Shown: in pieces, positions 33,641 through 44,659 of the stretch
Numbering within the stretch: the first letter of the stretch is position 1
Layout of the letters: each line of letters opens with the position of its first letter
From: Papaver somniferum
Taxonomy: Eukaryota; Streptophyta; Magnoliopsida; Ranunculales; Papaveraceae
Assembly (NCBI RefSeq): GCF_003573695.1
Contig: NC_039359.1
Span: 141,629,112-141,693,111, forward strand
Length of the DNA stretch: 64,000 bases
Direction: 5' to 3'
Position numbers and translations under genes: made by a program
Notes under the pieces: model-generated
The model's input: only the letters and a program-made list of their open reading frames with translations
What the model was told of the DNA's origin: nothing
The model's database searches: none

Positions 33641-34535
33641 AAGCTCGATGTCAGTTGGCTGAGAGACCAACAAAGTCCTAGATAAGATTGAACTTGATCT
33701 TAAAGTCGAACATGGTCTTGTCAAGAATTATCCGCGTCGTCCCCCCGCGCCCTTGCCTGGTTCTTCTGGGCCTTCTTCAGGTGGTAGCGTACCTTCATCT
33801 CGCAAGACAACCCTGTTGATGGAGCTGTATCGTCCAAGTAGATTTCTTTTATTAGTCATAGAAAGTTGATCCTTGTTGATTATATAATTTCGGATCATTT
33901 TTTGATGTGTTTCTGCTTATCTTATTTGCTGAACTTGTAATCAACTCTTTATGAAATGGATCATCCTTTTGGCATACCTGCGTTATCAATTCATTTTTAT
34001 TTTAAGTATTGTGAAGTGTTAAACTAGAAATAACTTGCTTTGTAAAAAGTTGAGAGTGTTTGGGTGCGACACCGAAGGTAAATACCTTCGTGATCGTCTT
34101 GAGACCTGTCACCCCGCTGGCGAATCCTGGGCCAGAGGATTCCCAAACGGTGGGGGCCGAGGCGTTCTAGGATATGGATGCTTATTTGAAATATTTACAT
34201 GCACCCATTCCGTCGACCCGCTGCCTTAAAATTGGTTGGGTATCTCTTTCTGCTGGGTGCCTTCCCCCTGGTCTTACACTCATAGACACTGATAGGGGAG
34301 CCCTGAGAGATTGTAGATTAACTACTTTCCCCAATATTGTTAATTTATTATGTAATGTACATGCGTTCACCCAGCGGGCCTTTTGACCATTTCGTTTGCT
34401 TGAAGATTTCCCAAAAAGTTTGTTTGATTGATAGGTTGAGGCCTGCTACTCCTCGTCCAGAGATAGAAACATGTAAGCGGTTACGCTGCCTTCTTCTTCT
34501 GGTATTCTTCACGCAGATGCAAAGCTGCGCTGCTC
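33641..34535. other. Spacer between integrase and aORF of the second Tat element
   Basis: No recognised domain on either strand. It separates the converging 3' ends of the minus-strand pol and the plus-strand aORF. Confidence 0.4.
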
Positions 34536-35756
34536 CTATGGGTAGTACGGTTTGAGCCATTTAGCATTCCAAGGGTGCCGGAGGACCTCGCCTTTCAGAT
34601 TGCGAAGATAGTAGGAACCGTTTCCCGCAATGTCGTGTATTATAAAAGGTCCTCCCCATGTAGGTGCTAACTTTCCCCATTTCTTCTCTCGTTGATACTG
34701 CGGGATTGTTCTTAGCACATACTGCCCTTCTACAAAATTTCGAAGCTTAACCTTTTTGTTGTACTCTCTCGCTAATCTCGTTGATAATTTTCCATCTTTT
34801 GCAATGCTGCTTCCCTCCTTTCTTCCAGGTCGTCCAGTCTCTCTAACATCATGTCTGTTGTGATTTTTCTCCCATGCTTCGGTCTTTGTGGTTGGCATGA
34901 GGATCTCTGTTGGGATGACTGCTTCAGCTCCATAAGTGAGGAGAAATGGGGATCCCCAGTGGCAGATCTTCGTGTTGTCTGTATGCCCATAATACATTGT
35001 GTAGCTGTTCACACACCCCCTTGTGTTCGTCTAATTGCTTTTTGAGGATAAGGGCGAGGGTCTTGTTAGTAGCTTCCGCTTGTCCGTTGCTTGAGGGTAT
35101 ATGGGGGTGGACTTGTTTCCTTATTTTGAAAGTGTCGAAGAGCATGTCTAATTTTTCCCCTGTAATTGTTTACCATTATCGGACACGATTTCCGCTGGTA
35201 TGCCGAACCTGCAAATAATTTTTGGAATATGAAAGTAAACACGTCCACGTCTCTGATCCTGGCTAAGGCTTTGGCTTCCACCCATTTACTGAAGTAGTCC
35301 GTGGCTACTATCAAAAATCGTCTTTTCCCTGATCCTTCGATGAAAGGCCCAACGATATCTATGCCCCATTTTGCAAATGGCCACGGACTATCCACAGAAT
35401 TCAACGTTGTTGCTGGCGTGTATCTTTTTGGCGAAACGCTGACATTCTTCACATCGTCGGGACATTCTTGCAGCATCTTGTATCATTGTGGGCCAGTAAT
35501 ATCCTTGCATTTTTGCTTTGTCGGCTAGTGATCTCATGCCGCTATGATTCCCTGCGTCACCATAATGGATGTCGTTTAGAATTCGATGCCCCTCTTTCCT
35601 GGATAAGCAACGTAGTAACGGTCCGAGGAAAGATTTCTTGTACAGGACCCCATCCCGAAGATCATATCTTCCTACTTTGGAGAGTATTTTCCTGGTTTGT
35701 TTTGATCCGCGGGTAAGGTTCCATCCTTGAGAAACGCATGGATCATCATTCTCCAA
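34536..35756 (-). pseudogene. Integrase of the second Tat element
   Basis: The N-terminal zinc-binding part reads HYGDAGNHSGMRSLADKAK...YYWPTM...C-EEC-QRFAKKIH (frame 35756-35388). The catalytic core has KWGIDIVGPFIEGSGKRRF and ATDYFSKWVEAKAL, and after frame changes HIPSSNGQAEATNKTLALIL. The C-terminal part (35012-34536) has LLTYGAEAVIPTEI, REYNKKVKLRNFVEGQYVL and WGGPFIIHDIAGNGSYYL, and ends WLKPYYP. Several frameshifts make it inactive. Confidence 0.8.
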
Positions 35757-36340
35757 TCATCTTCGTTGTTGAAATCTTCGTCTTGATTTGCTCTTGACAG
35801 GATATCTTCTTCGTCAAAATCGTACGGATGTCTTCTCCCACCTGATCTTCGATATTTTCTTCCACTGTATCTTGATTTGTAGCAAAGGAAAATTGTGATG
35901 CAATCGAAGGCTCGTATACCCTTGTTATTTTGATAGCTTCGATATTCTTGTCCTTCAGCATGATGATATATATGCTAGGGCATCCGCGTGCCTGAGATCT
36001 TCTGCATAAGTGCCGGAACTTGATGTTCGGAATTTGTGATGCCAATGTTTGGACCAAGGCCATGTAAGCTGAGAGGGTGTCGTCGTACATTGTATTCGAC
36101 CCTATTTGCCGTATGACAAGCTGCGAATCACTTGTCAGTCTTACATCAGTTACCCCCATATTATCAAGCGGAGGGCATGTACGACTGCCTCGTATTCGAC
36201 GATGTTGTTAGTATGCTCTTTGAATTCTAACCTGAGTGCTGTACGATCCTTTCTCCAGTTGGGGTGGTGATGACAATGCCTATTCCTGCCCCTTCCTTAT
36301 TTTTGGAACCATCAACGAAGACTTCCCATCATTTTGATTG
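35757..36340 (-). pseudogene. Additional (archaeal-type) RNase H domain
   Basis: On the minus strand, from about 36330: VFVDGSKNKEGAGIGIVITT, then EYEAVVHALRLI, a frame change, and VRLTSDSQLVIRQIGS. This gives the aspartate, glutamate and aspartate of an RNase H active site in the right order. It lies between the ordinary RNase H region and integrase, the place where Tat-lineage elements carry a second, separately acquired RNase H. Confidence 0.65.
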
Positions 36341-37620
36341 TGGGTTCGAGGACATCAACTGGATCCTTGTTTTCCTCGTCGGCTTCTGGTATTCCCCTAA
36401 TCTCTTCATCGTTGTCCAGGGGGAGGTCTGCTAAGAAATCCGCCAATACTTGGGATTTTTGGGATGTTGAATTTCATGAATGATGTTGAATTGGTCCAGG
36501 TGGGTGTTCCACTTGGCTATTCTACCTACTTTTCCCGCGCTTTTGAGGACTGCTTCCATGGTGCTTTGCATGGGACGCGGATGAAGTGAGTTAGGAAATA
36601 GGTTCTCAGCTTTTGAGTAGCCCACACTAATGCCAGGATGAGTTGTTCGATCTTCGTGTAATTCCTTTCCGCAGAATTGAGGGTCTTGCTGACATAATAG
36701 ATAGGTTGTTCTATCTTCGTATTGGTTTTGAACACTGCGCTAACTGCGTCTTCTGTCGCTGCTATGTACAATGCCAAAACCTCATCAGGATCAGGCTTTG
36801 CAGGATTGGAATTGAAGCCAGGTATTCCTTGATTTTTGGAAGGCTTCTTCGCATTCTGCGGTCCATTCAAACTTACTCCCTTTTTTGAGAATATTGAAAA
36901 AATGTTTGCATTTGTCCGAGGATCGGGCAATAAATCTGCCCAAGGCTGCTAAGGACCCATTGAGCTTTTGCACTTCTTTTAAATTCTTCGGAGATGGCAT
37001 TTCCACTATGGCCTGAATCTTCGGGGTCTACCTCAATACCCCTTTTTGTTACCAGATATCCGAGAATTTCCCTGAGGTGACACCGAAGGTGCATTTTTCT
37101 GGATTTACTTTCATGTGATGTTTCCTCATTGCTTCGAAAATATCTCTCAGGTCCTGGTGGTGATCTTTGCGCAGCCTACTTTTGACGAGCATGTCATCAA
37201 CGTAGACTTCTAGGGTACTACCAATCCATGGCTGAAGATAGCATCGACCATTCTCTGGTAAGTTTCCCCTGCGTTTCGAAGTCCAAAGGGCATTCTAGTG
37301 TAGCAATAAAGGCCATGCGGGGTGTAGAATGTTGTGTGTTTGATCTTCTTCTGCCAGGGCTACTTGGTTGTAACCAGAATATCCATCCATGAATGACAGC
37401 TCTTCGTACCCTTCCACTGCTTCAACCAGTTGATCTATGCTCGGTAGGGATAGCTGTCTTTTGGACATGCCTTGTTGAGGTTAGTAAAGTCGATGCATAT
37501 CCTAACCCCTCCATTTTTCTTAGGAACGATGACCATGTTGGAGATCCATTGGGTATTTGACTTCCTTGATGAAGCCTGCTTCTAGTAGTTTCCGAGTTCT
37601 TTCTCTACTGCCTTATGATA
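36341..37620 (-). pseudogene. Reverse transcriptase and first RNase H of the second Tat element
   Basis: Minus-strand pieces in shifting frames: NMVIVPKKNGGVRICIDFTN and NKACPKDSYP (about 37540-37450), FMDGYSGYNQVALAEED (about 37400-37350), then YVDDMLVKSRLRKDHHQDLR (about 37205-37145), which holds the catalytic Y-V-D-D. After KCTFGV comes the connection and RNase H-like part: LALYIAATEDAVSAVF, IYYVSKTLNSAERNYTKIEQ, ALVWATQKLRTYF. In that RNase H the usual D-A-S at the first catalytic site reads A-A-T, consistent with a domain that has lost activity. Confidence 0.7.
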
Positions 37621-38013
37621 CTCTGGTGCAACTTTTCTTATTTTCTGCCTGAAAGGTGGCGTGCCTGGTTTGATGCGCAGCTCGTGTTGGATTATTTTGG
37701 ATCAATCCCCGGCATGTCTCCTAACTTCCAGGCGAATACATCCGCGTATTCTTTAAGTATTTGGTTAAGGAATCTTCTCTTTTTCGTCCATTATGGTCCC
37801 TACTTTGATCATCTTCGGTTTTCTTCCGTTCCTATGTTGATTTCTTTTACGGGCTCCACTGGTGTGAACACCGGCTTCGGGTCCCCAAGGAGGGACGTTC
37901 TTTAATTGCTATTTGGTATGTTCTGTCCTTCTGGCTGCTGAAGTACTTGCCTCTGTGTTAAGATATATCATTCTTTGTCAAGCCCTTCCCTGCGGTTTCC
38001 TTGAGGAACAGGT

Positions 38014-38463
38014 CTATGGCCTTTTCTTTCGCAGCTTCTTTTTTTTGATCCTTCGGGTTTTTCGCTGCTCTTTGTTCGTTGTTGATACGATCCTGAGTGG
38101 CCTGGCACTCTTTGCAGAGACCGATCTCCCTTGATTTCCATTACTCCCTCGGGTGTAGGGAACCTGAGATATTGGTAGTAAGTTGCTGCCACTCCCTTGA
38201 GTTTGTACCCACTTTCGTCCAATAATGGCGTTATAGGGGAGGGCGTCTACCACGCTGAATCGTGTTTCTACTTTCATGGGCCCGGCGTTCACCTGCAACA
38301 CGATGTCTCCCAATGGCTTTGTGGGCGCTCCGTTGAACCCGTAGATGGTGTAATAAGAGGTCACTTCATCATGGAGCTTCATCCGTTTGAAGGCGTCGTA
38401 GAATAGAACGTTCACTGAGCTTCCCCCGTCGATGAGGATCTTTTTGAGGTTACATCCGGCCAC
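38014..38463 (-). pseudogene. Protease domain of the second Tat element
   Basis: The frame holds KKILIDGGSSVNVLFYDAFK, so the active-site triplet is D-G-G instead of D-T-G. It is followed by YTIYGFNGAPTKPLGDIVLQ and ALPYNAIIGRKWVQT. A shift after about 38260 destroys the tail. The D-G-G variant may be a mutation or a lineage variant; I cannot tell from one copy. Confidence 0.65.
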
Positions 38464-38718
38464 TGGTAGTGTGAGACCAAGGGATCGTTATGGTCTTCCA
38501 TATCTTCTTCGATATCTTCAGTATCGAAGATGATAGGTGCGTCCATCCACTCTTCGTGCTCTCCCACCTCTACGCCATCAATCATATAACTCGCAGTGAT
38601 CTTCGAATTGCTTTCTTATCCTCTTTCCTATTTGTGCTGTAAGTGAGGGTCATACGGCTTCAGAACACGAAATGGTGTTGATTGTGCGGTTTCCCTATGG
38701 AAGTTGGACTTGCTTGGT

Positions 38719-40626
38719 TCATTTGGATCTATCCTCGGTGACTTCCTTTCGTATGTATTGCTTGAGCTCGCCAGCATCAATCAACTTTTGGATCATTATT
38801 TTGAGGTTTTTGCATTTCTCGGTCTGGTGACCACTGAAGCAATGATACTCACAGTAATCTTTTGACTTCTCGGTCCTTGGGGGCTGTTTTCCCTTAGACC
38901 ATGGCCACTCCAAATTTTTCCTTCCTTTGATCTCTCGCAAGATCCGAGCGTAGCTAGCATTGAGCTTCGTATAAACCTGATCTTCGAATTTTCGATCACC
39001 TTTTTGTCGATCATCTCTTCGTTCCTTCCTATCTTCGTGCGGTCGTTCCACTCTTTTGGCCCCGCTGGTTTGTTGTGCGGAATTGGTACGGAGAGACTTT
39101 TTCGTTTGTGCCCTCGGGTTTTCACGTTGTATTTCTTCAAGACGAGCATACTTCTCAATAATTATTCGAAGATCTCCTTCTGTCTCAGGTACGCTTCTGT
39201 GGATCTCAACAAACAGCGGACTCATTCGGTCTAATCCCCATTTGTAGCAGTTGATGTTTACTACGGGATCTACACTCCCTATAGCTTGGCAGATCTTATG
39301 TCATCTGTTGGTGTATTCCCTTGTGTTCTCCTTGTAACCAATTTCCAGTGAAAAGAGTTTATCCATTCCGGTGTTGACAGCTTTGTTGTACATGTAGGTT
39401 CTCAAGAATTTCTCTGCGAGTTGATCGTAGGAGTTGATGGAGTCAGGTGGCAGGTTGTCAAACCAAGACAAAGCCGACCCCTTCAGACTTGATGGGAAAT
39501 ACCTACAGAGGACGGCGTCGTTTTGACTTCATCGGTCTAAGATACGATTATAATACCGGATATGTGACGCGGGATCACTGGATCCGTCATAGCATTCAAA
39601 AGTTGGGACAGGGCACTTCAGCGGAATGGGGGTGTTTGCCAGGCGATGAGTTAGGGGCGTGGAGTTAGCCTCTTTCATCACCTCGTCTAGCCTTCCTCCG
39701 CCTTGTCTGGCTTTTAACTGCCTGATCTTTGCCATCATCTCATCACGCAGCTCTTCCATCGCGCGGTAATGTCCCACGTTCTCGTGCTCAGTTGAGTGTT
39801 TCTTTCTTCGGTTTTCACTGTCATAATAATCTGAGTCTTCGGCGTCATAATCCGGATCAGATGCACTGCTTCCCCTAGTGGCGTTTTCTAGGATGATTCT
39901 TCAGTCTCGATTAGGCTCTGGTGCCTTAGAATTTGCTTCGTCCAGTTGTTGGCTGGTCTTCGTGCTTTGGGCGATCCGATCTTTTAAGTCTTGATTCTCT
40001 CTGGCCAGTAGAGCTACGACATCTGCGTAGACCTGCTGGCTCTTCTTCAATTCTTCGAGATCTGCCATCAGTCGATGGGACTGGTTAGACCCCTGATTGG
40101 GAGTTCCTTCTTGTACCCCTACGGCCATGGTGCCCCCTTCATCTACTCTGTATATTAAGGGTGGTAGAGGATCAGCTTCGATTGTTGGTATCTCCAAGTT
40201 TGGTCCCCTCGGTTGAGTTTCCACCCGCGGTGCTAAAACCACTGGTATAGTTTGATTCTGACCGTTTGTTGACGGCATTCCGAAGGCTGGCGGTTGTGTG
40301 GGCTGATGTGTCATAGATTCTGCCACCCCTTCTCTTTGTTGATGGACTTGGTTTGTAACCAAAGTTTTGTTAGCTTCTGCAGCCTGGAGGGCCGCAGCAA
40401 TTGCACTGCTCTTCGTAGCTGCTGCTTTGAGAGTCGCGGCTGCAATGGAGTTAGTGTTCATAGGTGAGGTGATTTCCACATCATCCTGCCTCTGATTAGC
40501 TGTCTTATCTTTGTCTCCTTTCTGCTTACTTCGGGTCATGACCGGGGTAGTCCTCGGTGTTTCCTTTGATGAGGCTTTGGTTTTTCCTTCCTCTAGTGTC
40601 TTTTCCATCTTGAGTCCTTTCTGCAT
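38719..40626 (-). pseudogene. gag of the second Tat element
   Basis: It starts at ATG 40626 (MQKGLKMEKTLEEGK). The first frame to 39901 encodes a low-complexity alanine- and glutamine-rich stretch and a coiled coil. After a frame break, the core reads PTFECYDGSSDPASHIRYYN (frame 39777-39529). The last part (39225-38719) has the arginine-rich REDLRIIIEKYARLEE-like block and the zinc-knuckle-like CEYHCFSGHQTEKCKNLK, the C-x-x-H...G-H-x-T-x-x-C form usual in this lineage. Several breaks. Confidence 0.7.
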
Positions 40627-41188
40627 AAGGGAATTTCAAATAAAGAGAACCAAATATATCCACGTGGATCGGGTTAGTGTCATTCGTACCCGAAAAATGT
40701 GTGGAATAAAAAGTGTTTACCTTAAGAAAGAAATGAGTTGCCCGAGGGCCTTAATAAAAGAAAAACATAAAGACTTCAACGGTCTTGTTTTCGCAATACA
40801 AATCCTCTAATAAACAATCATGGATCTACATCCGCAGTGAAGATAAAAAAAATAGGAAATCTTTTGAAAAGGCAGATCCGTAGCGAAAACTCGTGAATCT
40901 GATTATTAAGTCTTTTACTTAGTTTAGAAAACGCCGCACGTGCAAATCTGTGATAGATAGCCGTGGATTTGTCTGCTTTAAAATGGTGTTTGTGAAGATA
41001 AAGACCATGAACCCAGAATAAAAAAGGTTTTGAAAGCACGCTGAAGCCTTAGTATTAATTGGCTAATAAACGGATAAGTTTTGCTAAAAAAAAAATAATA
41101 AAGCACAGCCATAATATGCGTTTAAGGTGAAATCACAGGATAAGATAAATCTTTTATCGGGACAAAGTCCCTGTTTCTAGCGCCAGAT
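40627..41188 (-). other. 5' leader of the second Tat element with primer-binding region
   Basis: Untranslated leader between gag and the 5' LTR. The primer-binding region adjoins the LTR at about 41165-41186. Confidence 0.6.
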
Positions 41189-42175
41189 TGTGAACACATA
41201 AATCACGTGGCGCTTCTACGTGTTCACAAACAATGTTGGCACATGTTAAAAACTCTTGACTTAAATGGCACATGCATAAAGTAAATGATACTATCGGTTC
41301 ATCGAATCAAATCCCTCGGGCTCATCACTTCCTAGTCGAATAATATCAGGAAAATGATCGTATGAAGAGTAAGACTACAAATACGAACACAAATACGAAT
41401 CATAAGGGATATGCAATGAATATAAAAGTGCTGAAATATAAATAAGATGGAGATTTACGTGGTTCGTCACTAAGGCCTATATCCACGGAGGTTGGTGTTT
41501 CACTATGTATTGAATATTTACAAAGACGAATGAATTTTGAGTATACATTAGTCTGCGGAAGCAGGGGATTTACTTACTCTTCCTATTTCTCTCTCTCTTA
41601 TGTTCTCTTCCAAGGATTGTGGATTGGTCGACCCCTTCTTTCTTAGTGGAGAGGGGTATTTACAGGGTTGAAACGTGGGTCCTACTTCTGAGAAGCCGTT
41701 GCAACCTTATCTTCTTGTGCTTTGTGTCCATCACGCGGAGGTATTCGTCTTTTACAATGCCTCCTGCGTTCCATGCTTGATCACGAAGGGTTGTCCTCGT
41801 TCGTCCTATGGGTTGATTGACACGTACACTTCTCAGAGTGTTTAATGAGGGTAGTTGAGACGTTTGCTCGTGTCAGACAAGTGTCTTCTGCCCCTATCAC
41901 ATCCGTGTCAGTCAAATTTCTCCTCGCCGTTGATCTTGGCTCTTTCTGGGGATAAGAGAAAGTAGATTTTTGGGGGCTATTTGGTGCTCCGCAGTAACAT
42001 CATACTTTGGTACACCTTAATTTTCTGCCATCGGATTATCTGGACGAAGATCTGATGCTGATGGGGCATGCTTCTTGGTTGTGAGCGTGTCTCTTCATGT
42101 TTTGATGGCTTGGTTCGCATGCCTTCCACGTGTTTCTTTATAAACACGTGGTTGATGGTTAAATATGTACACACA
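41189..42175 (-). repeat. 5' LTR of the second Tat element
   Basis: 987 bp, same ends as 26175-27161. Immediately right follows ACAAC, the target duplication. Confidence 0.9.
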
Positions 42176-42439
42176 ACAACCAATTCTATGTGGCCATCTG
42201 AACTGTGATTGCGCTGCTCCACATGAGACATGGGCCTGATCAATATGTCTCCTAAGTCTGGAACAGTTCAAAATTTGCTAGAGCCCAGAGCATCAGATCC
42301 CGGCCAACAAAAAATTTGCTAGAGCATCAAAGGCTTCAGATGCTTCGAGGGAAGCTGGATCCTTTTTTTAGGCCTTGGCGTTTTTCTAAAATTTAATCAT
42401 CAAAACCACAAAAATATATACTAAAGTTAAGTAGGATGG

Positions 42440-42560
42440 AATGAATGCTGAACCTTGGGCAATACTGCACCTTCGTATTGGAGCGTGTTCATGGAGACAT
42501 GCAACACACCCTTTTAGCTCCTAACCCATATAGGTTCTGTGTTCAAACCAAACCTGGTTC
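42440..42560 (-). pseudogene. Collapsed GDSL-lipase copy (fragments of 3' UTR and last exon)
   Basis: Four short blocks follow each other here that are widely spaced in the intact GDSL gene: GCTGAACCTT(GG)GCAATACTGCAC (as at 58443), the GAGCGTGTTCATGGAGAC block (as at 58775), CATGCAACACACCC (as at 58999), and TAGCTCCTAACCCATATAGG (as at 59098, the end of exon 4). The order is preserved and the intervening coding sequence is deleted. It is the remains of a tandem duplicate of the gene at 58668. Confidence 0.65.
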
Positions 42561-42846
42561 TTCCACATGTAGTGGACTAAGTAATGAGAAAACCCACTAG
42601 TTCGGATTTTATGGATTCTTTGTTTATGTCAATAGGAAGTATTTAGATTAACGGTTTGTTATTTCTCTGAAGATTTTTACGCTGAGCCGATATTGTTTTC
42701 CCAATACAGATGCTACAATTACCCGGCAAATTTAATATAAATACATATTCATTAACGCTGAAAACGCTTTATTTCTTAAAAAGATATCCAACAACTGAAA
42801 TTAAAACATACAGGGACATAAATCAAACTTCGACCAAACTTTTATT
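42561..42846. other. Intergenic stretch
   Basis: No feature recognised apart from the 3' flank of the defensin-like gene; an AATAAA-like signal overlaps that gene's stop region on the minus strand (about 42841-42847). Confidence 0.4.
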
Positions 42847-43238
42847 CTATGGATCATTTAAGCAGCAACATTGAAAAGAACCAAGATAAGGCGCACAAAA
42901 CCCATATGCGTAATTTTTATCCCTGCAAAACCTTGTACAAGCCATATTCCCAAGCTTGCAATGACCTAAAAAATGGCAATCGCCGTCCCCCCTGTCATCT
43001 CTTCGGGGATGAACTTTACTTTCCGCTGCATCTTTGTTAACTAGAAAAAGAAATAAACTTGTTAGTGTTTTTGAAAGAATACTGTTAACTAAAGCTAGAT
43101 TAGTAACCGCCAGCAAACTGACTCATACTAGATTCATACTAGAAAAATGGAGAGATTGATCGACTTACTTGGTTCCTGAACAGCTTCACCAACACCAAAG
43201 AAGATTGTTGATATCATCATGAAAATTAAGAATAACAT
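42847..43238 (-). CDS. Defensin-like cysteine-rich secreted peptide, start at a copia LTR boundary
   Basis: Two exons, 43238-43169 and 43040-42847, joined across a GT-AG intron in phase, give 87 residues. Exon 1 encodes a hydrophobic secretion signal (MLFLIFMMISTIFFGVGEA). Exon 2 encodes a basic linker and a compact domain with eight cysteines: GDCHFLGHCKLGNMACTRFC, then YGFCAPYLGSFQCCC. The spacing C-x5-C-x6-C-x3-C-x9-C-x8-C-C-C and the intron between signal and mature part are those of plant defensin-like (DEFL/LCR) genes, usually antimicrobial or pollen-pistil signals. The ATG uses the first base of a copia LTR (43238), so the natural N-terminus and promoter are probably displaced; an internal ATG pair at codons 7-8 exists but would leave a very short signal. 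Whether it is still expressed is unknown. Confidence 0.7.
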
Positions 43239-43664
43239 GTAAGAATATTTCTATACACAGAGATATTCCATTGGGCCATGTAATAATTTTGGTTAATTAT
43301 AGATTATTGCTAAATTATGGCGGTTACCATTTATGGGATTATTTCCTAATATTTCCTTTTTGATGGACGGTCGAGATTTAATGCTACAACTAAACCCTAG
43401 GAACTTGGTCCTCCTTCTACCTATAAGAGGAACACAATAGCCATCGGTATTGGGTTCGGAGAATTTAAAATTCATAACATAAGAGGTGAAGAAGGAGAAA
43501 CCATGATCTCCACAAGGTATTATCGCTGCTCCAGATTGATCGATCACAGACTAAGGATTAACGCTATAAGGTATTCCATATAAACTAATCTTTGTGTATT
43601 TGATTATGTGATTATCATGAAGTTCAACAATCCTAATTAACGATCTATAAAATTAAATTTTATA
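43238..43664 (+). repeat. 5' LTR of the + strand copia element
   Basis: 427 bp; same length as the right LTR and clearly related, with scattered substitutions. Minus-strand open frames inside both LTRs (43293-43547, 49123-49377) are similar to each other only because the LTRs are duplicates. Confidence 0.85.
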
Positions 43665-44659
43665 GTTGGCATTTAGAGCTTGCGTTTAGAACTAATGATC
43701 ATCCGTTATCGGTGTACAATAACAGTATTTCGTTTGTGTATGTATCTAAATGTCACACTCCATCTTTCTTCCATGATAGACCGTCATAATCAATAGCATG
43801 AAATTCATCCCGGATTAACTTATTTCTGCCGCATTAGTTTTTTCTTAGGTTTGTCTCTTTTGTAAGTTTGCAAGACAAGGGAACTATAACGTTGTGGGCT
43901 TGCAGATTTAGGTTAGACAATTTTATTTGTTATGGGCATGTGAGTGAACGTTAAGGAGGATCCACAGAATTCTGATAGTCTTTTAACTGGCCAAGAGCCA
44001 TAATAGCTAATGTCCGGGAAAGTTAAAACGTAAAGAATGAATTAAAGAGGACCTTAACTATTGTGACGTTTATCGACCTTAGTTTAATTACAAGACGGCT
44101 AATTAACTCTTGAATACCTTCCTTTTTTTTCAACACCGGAATAAAATAAAATATAACGTGTTCATTATGTTTTAATATGAATGCTTGGGCTTGTATAATG
44201 CTCAATCCAATCCGGTTTAGATCGAGTGTTTAAGTTCACATTACTGTCTGACCCTGACTACTTATGCTGACCGTTGTGTTTATCTGTTAACTTTGACTTT
44301 CATGGATAAAATGATTCCTGGTTCAAACTTAATTTAGTTTAGACTTGATAACTATGGAACCAAACAGTAAATAAAACCAGCTATTTTAAAAGGTTAATTT
44401 CTATGATAACACTAAGAGATTATGATTATCAAAATTAATTTCTATGGCGGTGTTAAGAAATTATGAAGTGAATTTTACTAAGGAAATATGATCTTCCGCT
44501 TCCGCTTTATCGAGAACATTAATGCACAATATAAGCCGATTGATAAATTTTATGATCCAAATTATTTTTACACCATTAAAGTTGTGTGTACATTATGAAA
44601 TGATTTGAGTTTGTTCTCTCTCGATGTTGATTGTTTGACAATAAGATTATGTTCTTATG

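Larger units (their letters stand above)
26175..42175 (-). mobile_element. Tat-lineage Ty3/gypsy LTR retrotransposon, 16.0 kb, with antisense ORF and a nested solo LTR
   Basis: LTRs 26175-27161 (3') and 41189-42175 (5') are both 987 bp, highly similar, with TG...CA ends. They are flanked by a perfect TSD ACAAC (26170-26174 and 42176-42180). The primer-binding region next to the 5' LTR reads TGGCGCTAGAAACAGGGACT on the minus strand; the polypurine tract AAGAAAAGGGGAAAA adjoins the 3' LTR. Domain order on the minus strand is gag, protease, RT, RNase H, second RNase H, integrase; then the antisense ORF on the plus strand. Every coding part has frameshifts or stops, so the copy is inactive. Removing the 2,034-bp solo LTR and its 5-bp duplication leaves about 13.96 kb. 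Confidence 0.9.

Noticed and set aside
42849..43040. Plus-strand ORF opposite the defensin-like exon
   Set aside because: It lacks domain features, while the minus strand has a signal peptide, intron and eight spaced cysteines.
43293..43547. 84-residue minus-strand ORF repeated at 49123-49377
   Set aside because: Both lie inside the two LTRs of the same copia element; similarity reflects LTR duplication, not gene conservation.
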